This document shows, piece after piece, positions 54,009 through 64,000 of a DNA stretch of 64,000 bases; position 1 is the stretch's first letter, and every line of letters begins with the position of its first letter. The notes under the pieces were generated by a model that saw only the letters and a program-made list of their open reading frames with translations, did no database searches and was not told the DNA's origin. The stretch lies in assembly GCA_973895155.1 (NCBI GenBank), contig OZ316891.1:24242001-24306000 (forward strand). Direction: 5' to 3'. A program made the translations under genes and the position numbers. The DNA comes from Marsupella aquatica. Lineage: Eukaryota > Marchantiophyta.

Positions 54009-56862
54009 AAATGGTGCCGCGCCCTCGCAAACCATCATCTGTAGGTAGGAAATATTTCTTCACCTGGGAACCATTAACTCGAGTAGAATGTTCTTGCCCG
54101 TCAAGGTCCGCTAGTTGTAAGGATCCATTAGAGAAGATATACTTTACTTGGTATGGTCCAAGCCACCTTGTATGTAGTTTTCCCGGAAAGGCAAAATATC
54201 TGTTGTCATATAATAAAACATAATCCTCTTTCACAATCTTTACTGGTTTCATCTTCCGGTCAAAGCGAGAAGCACGTTGTTGTTGTTGCCTTCGAGTTTC
54301 TAAAAGAGAAAAATGTCTATCTTCTTCTAATTTTTCCAAATCTTCTAATCTACTGATTTGACTATCCTCAACGGGAAGACGGTCAGAAATATCAATTCGT
54401 GCTGTGGGTATTTCAAATTCTATGGGGACCACAGTATCTAAACCATAAACTAAATAAAAGGGTGTGCGTTTAGTGGTTATCTTTTCTGCAGTGCGATAAG
54501 CCCACAAGGCTGAATGAAGCTTTTGGTCCCAATCTGTCTTATGTGCAGAAACCACTTTAACTAATATTCTCTCCATTAACCCGTTAGCCTTCTCAGTTAA
54601 GCCATTTGCTTTAGGGTTATAAGGAGTAGTCTTCCTATGCTTGATTAGATATTTGTTAGTGATATGCTCAATGGTGTTATTGAGAAAGTGCAAGCCCCTA
54701 TCACTAACAAGCTCTAATGGACAACCAAATCTGGTAATAATATCTTCAAAAAGGAATTTAGCCGCAGTGGCAGCGTCATTCTTTCTTGTGGCTCGAGCTT
54801 CAACCCATTTGGTGGTATAATCTGTTGCTAAGATAATGTATCTATTGCGAGTGTGTACAGCAGCAGGCTGTATGGGTCCTATAAAATCAATGCCCCACTT
54901 TTCAAATGGTGCTAAAGGCATAATGGGTGTTAGAGGCCAATGGGAAGTTGCAGTAGGCTTACCCATACGCTGACATGGGTCACAAGATTGTATGTACTTG
55001 TGAGTGTCGCGGTGCATTGTTGGCCACCAATAACCAGCATCTTTTATTTTTTTAACAGTAACATTCACCGCATAGTGACCGCCAGCCTGTTCTGTGTGCA
55101 TAGCTGCAATCACTCTGTCCACTTCACGTGTCTCGAGACAACGCTTCAATCTCTGGTCGGGAGTTAGTTTGTACAAAGTTCCTCGTTGTAAGGTGTAAGG
55201 ACCTACCTTATGCATGAATACTGCTTGTTGTTCCTGGCTTAAGTTAGGAGGGAAGATTCCTTGAGTAAGCATTTGGACAATATCAAAGTAAAGTGAATCT
55301 TCACCTTCCACATGCCATAGATCCTCATCAGGGAAATCATCCGATAACGGATTGATACTATCTTCACCAGGTAAGCGGGAAAGGAAATCGGCATTGTCAT
55401 GGTGTTTCCCAGGTCTTACTTGTACTTCAAAGTTAAATTCTTGTAACAACAAAACCCATCTAGCAATTATTCCTGACAAGTCGGCCTGATTCACCAAATA
55501 CTTCAATGATGAATGGTCTGTATGAAAAATTGTCTTGTATCCAAGTAGGTAGTGACGGAATTTCTTACAGGAGAAAATGACACCCAATGCTTCTCGTTCG
55601 GTGACGGTGTAGTTCTTCTCTGCAGCATTCATCTGCCGACTTGCAAAGTAAATTGGTTGATCCTTCTTATCATCATTTAATTGACTGAGCACTGCACCAA
55701 TGCAAAATGCGGAAGAGTCTATGTACACATGAAAATCTTTCTCCCAATTTGGGGGAATCAACACCGGGGCTTTGGTTAATCTGTCCTTTAGTTCTTCAAA
55801 GGCCTGTTGTCTTACATTGGTCCACTCATAATCAATGTCCTTTTTCAGCAGTTGAGTCAAAGGCATAGCAATGTTAGCATAGTTTCGAATAAATCGACGA
55901 TAGTAACCAACATAGCCTAGGAACCCTCTTAAAGCTCTCAAGTCGGTGGGGGGTTGTAACTTTTGTATAATTTTAACTTTTTCAACATCCACCTCAATTC
56001 CTCGGCTAGAGATGACATGGCCTAGTAAAATGCCTTCTTTCATACCAATAAAGCATTTGTCTGGGTGTAAGCAGAGTTGTGCCTCCCTACATTTTTGAAA
56101 GGTCAAGCGAAGTTTCTCTAAGTGTGATTCGGCTGAACTAAACACACAAAAATCATCAATAAAAATTTCTAGAAACCGATGAAGATATTCCTGGAAAATA
56201 ATCATCATTATTCTTTGGAATGTTCCAGGAGCATTACACAGTCCAAAGGGCATCACATTAAATGCATATGTCCCCCAATCCGTCGTGAAGGTGGTTTTAT
56301 CCCGATCCCCTTCTCGTACTGAAACTTGGTTGTACCTCGAGTAACCATCTAAGAAACTGAAAAGAGAGTGAGCAGCTACTGTATCAAGCACGATATCAAT
56401 GAATGGTAAGGGGTAGTGGTCCTTCCTTGTTACTGCATTCAGTTTTCGATAATCTTGACACACGCGGATCTTCACTTTTCCATCGGGGCCGGACTTCTTG
56501 GGCACAATGACAATGGGGGATACCCATTCACTACTAAGTACTGGAAAAATAAATCCTGCTTCGGTTAGCTTGTCTATCTCTTCTTTAACCATAATAGAAT
56601 ACTTAGGGTTGAGACGGTACTGTCTTTGCCGAATAGGTACTGATCCTTCCAGGAGATCAATCCGATGTTGCCCAAGGTATGGGTGAATTCCTTTGATGTC
56701 TTTGTGGCTCCAGGCGAAAACATCTCGATATTGTTTCAGTAAAGAGATATACTTATCCCTTAAGTCACCTTGAATGTGTTTGCTGATATTTAGAAACTTC
56801 CCTGGTTCAATCTCAATCTTTTGGCAAGCCTTTGGGTCTACTATGCCTTCTGTGAATCCCAT
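54007..56862 (-). CDS. pol: gypsy-3 pol: reverse transcriptase, RNase H, integrase
   Basis: 951 open codons from an ATG (MGFTEGIVDPK), in the same frame as the protease upstream. The ATG is therefore probably internal to a former gag-pol frame. Reverse transcriptase covers about residues 95-290, with FIDD at 234-237. The usually invariant GYSGYNQ reads GYSRYNQ here. RNase H has YIDSSAF and HTDHSSLKYL, and integrase has the HHCC finger (HYAVNVTVKKIKDAGYWW, CDPCQR), WGIDFIGP, DRGLHF and LTEKANG. A GPYQV C-terminal module follows and there is no chromodomain. It is similar throughout to gypsy-1 pol. There are no stops or frameshifts, in contrast to the gag region. Confidence 0.93.
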   Translation of the reverse strand: MGFTEGIVDPKACQKIEIEPGKFLNISKHIQGDLRDKYISLLKQYRDVFAWSHKDIKGIHPYLGQHRIDLLEGSVPIRQRQYRLNPKYSIMVKEEIDKLTEAGFIFPVLSSEWVSPIVIVPKKSGPDGKVKIRVCQDYRKLNAVTRKDHYPLPFIDIVLDTVAAHSLFSFLDGYSRYNQVSVREGDRDKTTFTTDWGTYAFNVMPFGLCNAPGTFQRIMMIIFQEYLHRFLEIFIDDFCVFSSAESHLEKLRLTFQKCREAQLCLHPDKCFIGMKEGILLGHVISSRGIEVDVEKVKIIQKLQPPTDLRALRGFLGYVGYYRRFIRNYANIAMPLTQLLKKDIDYEWTNVRQQAFEELKDRLTKAPVLIPPNWEKDFHVYIDSSAFCIGAVLSQLNDDKKDQPIYFASRQMNAAEKNYTVTEREALGVIFSCKKFRHYLLGYKTIFHTDHSSLKYLVNQADLSGIIARWVLLLQEFNFEVQVRPGKHHDNADFLSRLPGEDSINPLSDDFPDEDLWHVEGEDSLYFDIVQMLTQGIFPPNLSQEQQAVFMHKVGPYTLQRGTLYKLTPDQRLKRCLETREVDRVIAAMHTEQAGGHYAVNVTVKKIKDAGYWWPTMHRDTHKYIQSCDPCQRMGKPTATSHWPLTPIMPLAPFEKWGIDFIGPIQPAAVHTRNRYIILATDYTTKWVEARATRKNDAATAAKFLFEDIITRFGCPLELVSDRGLHFLNNTIEHITNKYLIKHRKTTPYNPKANGLTEKANGLMERILVKVVSAHKTDWDQKLHSALWAYRTAEKITTKRTPFYLVYGLDTVVPIEFEIPTARIDISDRLPVEDSQISRLEDLEKLEEDRHFSLLETRRQQQQRASRFDRKMKPVKIVKEDYVLLYDNRYFAFPGKLHTRWLGPYQVKYIFSNGSLQLADLDGQEHSTRVNGSQVKKYFLPTDDGLRGRGTI

Positions 56863-59800
56863 GGACTCAAATTCCCAATTGGCCGTGTTCTCAACGGGGT
56901 CAAGTTCCGTAGGGTCAGGTGATCAAACTCTATTTTCTCGTGTAGGTTCAACAAACAAGGTAGACTTTGACGGTTGGGGTGGAAATAGTCAGGCCGGTTT
57001 AACCTGTCCGGGAATATCGTAATCCGGTTCAACCTGTCTGGGAATATCGGAATCCGGTTCAACCTGTTCGGGTATGACGGAATCCGGTTCAGCCGGTTCT
57101 CCCGTGTTTTCCGGTTGGGTATAACACTCCTCCTGGCTTCTATCCTGAATACCAATAACTTGATGCTTCTTCATATCTGAAGGTGACAAGGGGTTAGGTT
57201 CATCAAATTCAAAAATATCAAGGAATTGAACTTGGTCTCCCCTTTTCTTAATCAGCCTCTTAGATTGCTTTTGAATTGGCTCATCTTCATCTGATGTTGA
57301 CGTCGTCGAATTGGAGGTATATCCTTCATCTGCATCTGTTTCTCCAAAATGTGGTTCGTCCTCCCAACTAATGGTCACACTAGGTTTACCGAAAGTAAAT
57401 TGTTTGGCATGCCAATTCACTTTGACTCGTGCGTAATAGAGCCATGGACGCCCCAACAGAATTGGGAATGTTGATGGAGTGGAAGGTCTCAGAATCATAT
57501 AATCCAAAGGAAATTCCTTTCCCCCAATGACTGTTGGTATCTTCTCCAATATCCCTATTGGGGTTACTCTGGTCTGATCTGCCATCCTCAAAATGCGAGG
57601 GGTGGGTTTGAAGGACGTATATCCTAGATCAAATGTTGTCTGTTCTGTCATGATGTTGACACTGGATCCTCCATCCACCGGTACTCGATTTAAAATACAT
57701 CCATCAATTTGAATCTCAATTTCTGGTGGTCCATGATCTACACATTCAATCTTCCATAATCCATCAATCTCCACCTCAGGCAATTTGTAAGGTCTCTTCC
57801 GAGAAGCCACAAGGGTTCTCATTTGCTTCCGGAATTGTGCATTGGTTCGTAATAATTCTCCAATAGTGATGTTGGCTTTGAGGTTACTTACATCATCCAC
57901 AATATCATAACCTCCCTGTCTTCCGTCAATCTTTAATTTCAGAGGATCCATTTTGAATGTTACCTTCTTCTCAGGCTCTTTGGCATTCAAATTCTCAGGC
58001 TCTGTCCCCTTATTTCGCCCCTTATTCATTTCGCTTGCAATGATCTCTTTCACTTCCTTGGATATATCAGGCAAGAAATATTTTGGGTCATTCCGGTCAA
58101 ACAGGCTCGTCTCATCCACCTCAGTTTTTCTTTTGGTTTCCTTGGTCCTGTCTGGCTCCTTCCTCTGTTTCTTCTTTTCCGAGTGAGTGGTCACTTCCTC
58201 TTTTCAAGACTGAGACCGAGTTGCTGCAAACACATTCAAAATCCTGTCACGATTTCTAACCTGGGTATTGGGTTGATCATGTTCTTCCTTCTTAATCAAA
58301 TTTTTGTGGTAAGTGTCAAAAGTAACTCCAGACAAGGCACCCAACTGAATAACTGGATGTTTTTCCTCTGCCACACACCTTACATCCTCCTGTACCTTCG
58401 TTCTCACCAATCTACATTGGTCAATCTCCTCCTCCTCATAAAAAACCATTCGTACTGCTGGTTCCGGTTGGGGGGTCTCTTTAACCGGGTCCTTCACATA
58501 TCTAACAAGCATCTTGGGCTTCTTTGGCTCGGGGCACTCTACAGGTAGATGGCCTCCCTTCCCACAATTTCCGCATAAGGGTTCATAACCTAAATCCCTC
58601 TTAGGCCACGGACAAGATGGAGAAAAGTGGTCTTTGGCACCACAATTCCAACAAACACCTCTGGTCAACTGGCTTCTAGGTGGGTAACCTCCAGGAGGAG
58701 CCATAGGCGGTTTATATGTTGGTCTATTAGTGCTGGGGTGCGAGACTGGAGTTGTCGGTGGAAAATATTGGACTGGCCCTACACCACTAGTCCCTGGTCC
58801 GGATTGCACCTGATAAATATTATCAGGGTAATATGTAGGGTATGCAGGGTCTTCTCCTTCCTCATATTCCCCATTGGTTACATAACTTACTGACTTCAGA
58901 AAAGGACACTCTTGTGGATAATGACCCATCTTCCGACATACTGTGCACCACACAGTTGATCTCTGGGGGGTGGGTTGTCGTCTAGGCGGTCTGGCTGAAG
59001 CAACATGCACAGAAAGGTTCTTCATTTCCTTGGTGAGACTCGCTATTTGATCTGCCACTTTCCCATCTTTCTTTTTAACAATAACAACTTTCTTTTTCTT
59101 CGTCCTATTTTTACTCTTTTCGTCGTCCGTTGAGGATTCTGAATCACTTGAGGAGGTAGAGGAAGATGAGGTACTGCTCTTAGTTGTTGTAGAACTCCCA
59201 GAAGAAGATGAAGACGAGGAGTCACGGTCTTTCTTAGCTTTCCTCTTATTTTTCTTATTTTTCTTCTTACTGTCCTTCCTTAATTCTTTTAACAAATTCT
59301 TCCTTTGAGAAAGCTCGGAGTCAATATATGCTTGGGCAACTTCATAGGCCTCCTCTAGTGTTGTAGGATTATGTTGTCTAACAAATGCATTTAACTTGTA
59401 TAAAGTCCCTGGATGAACCATTCTTTGGTCATGTTGGCTGGTGGTGCGGGTGCAACTTTCTTAGCCAACTTGGTGACTTTCTGTAGATATGTTCGTAAAG
59501 ACTCACCTCTTTTCATTGTTACAAAGCTGAGTCGAGTGAACGCTCTTGATGTAGCTCCCTCCTCACGGAAAACCTTAAGAAATTCTGTCTTAACGTTTGG
59601 CCAATTGGCCTTGTCCGCAAGTCCAGAGTGCCAAGTTCTTGCCTCTCCTTTCATCAAACCTCCAAATATTTTGGCTTTAAGATCCGGTGCATCATCCCCA
59701 TTGGAGGTTGCCACCGCTTCAAAGTCATCCATCCAAGTTTCTGCATCCTCCTTCCTGCCACGAAAATTCTGGTACCGTACTCTCGAACGACTAGCCATAC

Positions 59801-60557
59801 TTGCTGTTTGAATCTTATTAAAAGTAGGTGGGGTAATGGGCGGAACAGGTATTATGGTAGGTGATGTTGACAAGGAATTATTGGGCACCACAAGTTTTTG
59901 ATTGGGTGAGTTATCTGATTCGGAAGTGTTCTGACTGCTGGACTCCCCTCCTGTATCAGTCGTGGTATTCCTGTATACCTCTTCTTGCCAGTCAACACCC
60001 TCTTCCCTTAATTGTTCTGGCGAGTCAAAGAATTCCTCAGGTGTAGTGTGAGCCAGGGTGGTTTCCCATGGGCTAACTTTAGAGGGCGGAGGTGACAATA
60101 CGTGATCTTCACTCAATACTTCTGGCTCTCGGCCTTCATTTGGGCTTTGTTCTGAAATTTCTGATTCCCTTGTTTCAGCAACAACCAAAATTATTTCATG
60201 TTCCACAACCTTTTTCTCATTAGAAATACCATAAGCTGTAAACCCAGGTGACCCTGTGGTTATGTCTCCGTCTAGGCTAGTGGATCTCCTTAATGTGTTA
60301 CCTCGCAGCTTTCGTGCTTTTCTAGGAATTATCTCCTTAGGTCCCGAGCGCAAGTTAACAAACAATGGTCTGCTAGCAGACGGCTTTTCCAATGTGCCAC
60401 TTCCCTCCTGTTGCTGTAAGATTGACACCCGATTTGTGATGTTCCCAGGAGCTGGAAATTTTGGTGAGTGGAATTCGTTAATCAATTCTGGAGACTCTAA
60501 TGGTTTGTCAGGAAATCCTTCCCTCTTCTTCCAAATGTGTTTATTCTTATCAGTCAT
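56863..60557 (-). pseudogene. gag-pro: gypsy-3 gag-protease, one frameshift and three TGA
   Basis: ATG at 60557. A long N-terminal Ser/Pro/Glu-rich leader is followed by the Gag domain (TWMDDFEAV, ARTWHSGL, MKRGESLRTYLQ). One indel near 59410 changes frame. Then come a Lys/Ser-rich linker and three CCHC knuckles (starting CTVC, CWNC and CGNC), TGA at 58204, the protease (VDGGSSVNIM, PILLGRPWL), an acidic stretch and a 12-13-residue repeat of the EQVEPDSDIP type at about 57000-57110. TGA follows at 56989 and 56923, after which the frame runs into pol. The protein order matches gypsy-1. Confidence 0.88.
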
Positions 60558-60821
60558 TCCTCATGATGGTTCCAAAGGTTAGATTGGGAACGGGTATTCC
60601 TTGATCATGTAACTTGTTGTCCCTTCAGAACCCCTACAGGCACGTCCTTTGAGGGCCTTAGTGCCTTTAAAAGTCACAACGATTCCCCTAATACGACACG
60701 GGTAGATGCAACGGGTTCCATCGTTTTGTTAGGAATTGGCCGGTTCAGCCGGGTGTCCTTATTTATTTCCGGTTCAGCCGGTTGGTTATGTATCCCTCCT
60801 GAATCCGGTTCAACCGGATTT

Positions 60822-62357
60822 TTACCGGCCTCGACCTCTATTCCTTCTTAATGAAGCCCTGCTTAATTCTGGGATGGATATTACCATGTAATGTTCCCCC
60901 GTAATTCTTCCATTAAGTCTTAGGACCACCAAATGAAGATCAGCACCTTCCCACCATGTAATGGAAATTATGTGTATTCCTTGTCTCCCTCGTCTAATTA
61001 GAGTCCTGGTCTGGTTTGAAGCATTCCGCAAGTTACTTACTCTGAATGAACCTAAGGATCTATGGGGAGGCATGACTAAAAGTTCACCCTAGCAATTGGC
61101 ATGAAACTCCTCCAAGTATTCAATAAGCTCTTGATGTTAGGATTTCACAAATGCTTCTCAATTGTCCCATACATCATCAATATATATTAATGGCCGTGGC
61201 TCTCGGTACCCATTAAGTAAATTTTCCAAACAGTCTAAGGCATCAACCCATGGGGCCTCCATCTCATGCAATTTGTCTAAGGTTCCTTTGAATCGTTCCT
61301 CCTCTTCTCGAGAAGCTAGTATGCTTGGCTGCTTATTCTTTTTAAGCAAAAATTCCAGATCATTTTCTTCTGCTATTGGGAGTATCCTCACTCTTCCGGT
61401 CCATTCCCTTTTTAAAACAATTACATTGACTAAGTTCTCCACGTGTGATAAATCTTTTGTCCACTTGAAATTATTTGTTCTATCTTCAAGATCCTTCCAT
61501 TTTACCACAAGCCATCCTTCTTTACAAAGAACTGTAAGCAGTTCAATAAGACGGTTTCTATCAGGAGTCATCACAGGTCTCTCCCCCTGCAGCAATGTGT
61601 TCGAATTTCTGTAAAATCCATATAGTACCTCATCAAGTCTGGTTCTCCAATTCGGGTCTCCCTTCAGGCTTTGTAAATCTGATTCCAATTCTTGCTCCAA
61701 TTTTGGTTCCAAAATTTCTTCTTCAATCTGGTTTTGAGTTAAAATTGTTGGTATACATTCCAACTCAAAATCTTTATCCCAAGTGGCCTCCTGCAATGTC
61801 AAATGACCATTTACAGAGTTTCTAAATATAAGAACACAATCATAGAAGATGTTGGTGTCCCAAGATGGTGTCTTCACCAAATCTCTACACCAAAAGTACC
61901 CCGTAACTCCAGCTTCTTCCTTGCCCTGTTTTAAGATTGAGGCTCTTCCAGAGTTACAACTGCTCTTAATGGTGTGTGTTTGGGTTTCCCTTGATAGGAT
62001 TTGAGCACGTTCTCTTTTCCCAGGTCTATGTCGTCTCACCATTGGTGAAGCTTCCTGAATCCTTCAAATCGACTGGCTCTAATTTCATGCTCCGTCCTTC
62101 CTTGATCCTTCTCCTTGTACATGATTGACCATTCTAATTAATCTCCTATGTATTCTCCTTTCCGAGCCTTCTTCCACAAATGTCCAATCTTCCAAATTTG
62201 TAATAAGAGTCGGCAGAATTGCCCTTGGTGCATTAACCATGCAGAATGGTATCATCCCAAATGCAAAAGCTTGTCCAAAGTTGAGTGTTTGAGGGGGAGT
62301 AGTACCATCAATACTTCCTTGATTAAATGCCGATTGGAATGAGTTAAGAGGATCCAT
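60822..62357 (-). pseudogene. gypsy-3 leader ORF between primer site and gag, six stops
   Basis: From ATG 62357 (MDPLNSFQSAFNQG) one frame runs about 512 codons to a TAA near 60822. It is interrupted by TGA 62085, TAG 62079, TGA 62064, TGA 61158, TAA 61137 and TAG 61089. The longest open part is 62042-61158 (294 codons), with a YFWCRDL segment and several EExIEP or LEQELESDL acidic helices. I recognise no domain. An additional ORF before gag is known from Ogre/Tat-type plant gypsy elements. Whether this one is homologous cannot be said. Gypsy-2 has no room for it (its leader is about 45 bp). Confidence 0.65.
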
Positions 62358-62677
62358 AATCAACAAACCTTCAATCTCACTGATGTTGAAATGTTAATCC
62401 CCACTCCTATAATCTTCCTTTCCAACAAATGCCTTATGCATCCCTGAAGGGGGTTGAGAGATCATGGAGGGTTGGGCATAACACCCCTTCATATCTCAAG
62501 AAGGTCATTCTTTTGGCACCTTTTGCCTTTCTTCCTAGAATCCGAGAAGACTTGGGTTAGGTGATGATTTCCTCACAAGAGTTTCTTGCAAGAATTCCTC
62601 TCCCACGTCAAGGTCCATTCTTCTCCTTCTGGCATTAACGTCCCTTTCTTCTCTAAATCTTTCGGGTCTCAGGTCAC

Positions 62678-62695
62678 TCCCCGGCAGCGGCGCCA
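62678..62695 (-). other. gypsy-3 primer-binding site, tRNA-Asp
   Basis: The plus strand TCCCCGGCAGCGGCGCCA equals the 3' end of plant tRNA-Asp with one difference (GGCAACGG in the tRNA). It lies three bases from the LTR end at 62699. A tRNA-Asp primer is common in Tat/Athila-type elements. Confidence 0.8.
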
Positions 62696-62698
62696 AAA

Positions 62699-64000
62699 TG
62701 TAGAGTAGGGTTTAGAGTAAGAATAACTATTCTTCTCTTTAATAGCCTAGATTCGTTCCCGTTAAGAGCTATTGAGACCTAAAAGATTGTAATATGATAC
62801 TTTGAGTACTTTTGAGTAACATACTCAGGTTACAAGCCTTTTTAACATGCTCAGGTTTATGGAAGGAATTTTATGATACTTCCATGAAAGGTATGACGTT
62901 TGTATCATCCATAGTGCAATCAAAAGGGGGTAAAAAGTGTTAAACAAAACCAAAAGCCAGCGGCGTGAAAACTGATAGAAGGTGAGTTATAGATGGAAAT
63001 ACACCTTATCACTACATAGTAACTCATGACCAGCGGTAGTACATTAAGAATCATCGGTGTAAAAACTCATGTAAAACTGATGCCTACATATCTTCTTCAA
63101 ACCCGCCATCTTTAGAAAATTATAAAAGATCAGCATAAGGTAGCCCGTATTGATTTTCTGACCTATGTCAAAGCAAGGTGGTACTAATCACTCCGAACCA
63201 ACTTATTCTTTTATTCAATCCATCAGATTGCTCTTTTGGATCTATGCAATTTGTGGAATTCTAGTGGTGAATTTGCATCAGCTCCTCATTGAATACAAGA
63301 ACTCTATAGTCAACACGAATCAATAGGCTTTTGCATGATCTCATGCATGCGTTTCCAGTCAGCCTATGGGTCAACCAAGCATTACTAGTCACATCAAACA
63401 GCTTTTTCTAGTAAAGGATAGTCACACACTAAGATTGAATCACAAACCATAGATTACCAAAGATTACTAAAATAGACTTCTCATTGATTTATTACTTCAA
63501 AGAGAAGGAGACTTAAAGTTGAAAGCTAATTTCATGAAAGTCATATTAAGTCTGAGGTTCAAGGAAGAATCTCTCCCTTATATATAAGAGAGATCCGCTT
63601 GAAAAACTAGATGAAAAGACATGCCTTTTCATTATGTAAAAACTAATAAGGTTAACTAGATAAAAATAACTATACTGTGTGAAAGAGGAGGTCATATCAC
63701 TTCCTTCCTTTCTTACAAAACATGGAAAATGGTCGGAACAAAGGCGGAAATCAAATTTCCGGTTAAACCTTCTTTTGAATATAAATTCCGGTTGAACCTG
63801 TTTTTACAGAATCCGGTTCATCCGTCTTGGTGTTTAACTATGGCTTCAGGAATTTCTGGCTCTTCAGGAATCTCTGGAGTGATAGTGGGAGTAGGTGCTT
63901 GGCTTTGGAGGGGTTCTATAACATAGGTCACTCCTGTGGAGGTAGTAACAATGTTGCCAGGGGGAACCGGGTTGGTAGGATACTTGCCCATGAGGGAAGT
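62699..64000 (-). repeat. gypsy-3 5' LTR, cut by window end
   Basis: It matches 50502-51803 with constant offset 12,197 and one substitution. It includes the TATA box (63578-63587) and the C-terminal codons of the U3 ORF (from 63818). Confidence 0.95.

Larger units (their letters stand above)
50502..64000 (-). mobile_element. gypsy-3, Ty3/gypsy element running past the window end
   Basis: In minus orientation the order is partial 5' LTR (64000-62699), tRNA-Asp primer site, leader ORF (62357-60822), gag-protease (60557-56863), RT-RNase H-integrase (56862-54007), polypurine tract, 3' LTR (53995-50502). The two LTR copies differ by one base over the 1,302 bp that can be compared (near 50710 versus 62907), which points to a recent insertion. 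Gag and the leader ORF nevertheless carry nine in-frame stops and a frameshift. Confidence 0.93.

Noticed and set aside
54007-56862. Envelope-like gene after pol
   Set aside because: No transmembrane or signal segment is seen between integrase and LTR; pol ends at the polypurine tract.
56923-58206. Programmed TGA readthrough between gag and pol
   Set aside because: Three TGAs at scattered positions, none at a conserved gag-pol boundary, and gypsy-1 has its TGAs at other sites.

Overview
The window looks like a repeat-dense stretch of a nuclear genome from a land plant. The signs are tRNA-Asp-primed Ty3/gypsy elements without a chromodomain, plant-type Ty1/copia gag fragments, a CACTA (En/Spm) transposon with tnp2 transposase and a Transposase_24-like companion gene, and GT-AG introns. 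There are no bacterial operons, rRNAs, tRNAs or CRISPR arrays. The species cannot be named from the sequence.

Layout. 1-1.5 kb: 5' part of a minus-strand copia element (gag, leader, primer site, probable short LTR). 1.5-9.74 kb: a decayed DNA-transposon-like unit with palindromic AACCATGGTT-type repeats near both ends and a minus-strand gene, split at 2558-7262 by a 4.7-kb solo gypsy LTR that itself carries a broken long ORF. 9.74-17.1 kb: decayed plus-strand gypsy element (gypsy-1) with frameshifts, in-frame TGA codons, a 159-bp solo LTR inserted in pol, and an LTR-like 3' region holding an ORF. 17.5-26.1 kb: CACTA transposon on the minus strand with two spliced genes. 27.86-30.8 kb: six copies plus part of a seventh of a 465-bp tandem repeat. 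33.2-33.9 kb: the best candidate host gene, with an RNase H1 N-terminal/viroplasmin-like domain. 34.6-36.2 kb: an unrecognised 530-codon ORF followed by TTACGAG repeats. 37.48-50.50 kb: a second copia element (plus strand), whose leader is split by gypsy-2 (37804-49973, minus strand, perfect CATAC target duplication) and whose gag is cut at 50502 by gypsy-3 (50502 to beyond the window end, minus strand).

The unifying theme is a group of gypsy elements with very long LTRs (3.5-4.7 kb) that carry a sense-strand ORF inside U3, upstream of the presumed LTR promoter. In genomic RNA this ORF would lie downstream of pol, the position of nef or sag in animal retroviruses. Two of these ORFs (gypsy-1 and gypsy-3) are clearly homologous to each other. 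The one in the gypsy-2/solo-LTR family is a 1,000+-residue protein with a coiled-coil tail. Gypsy-3 also has an additional ORF between its primer site and gag. Gypsy-3 has nearly identical LTRs over the 1.3 kb that can be compared, yet its gag and leader ORF are full of stops, most of them TGA. This implies it was already defective when it inserted and was mobilised in trans, or that those stops are tolerated.
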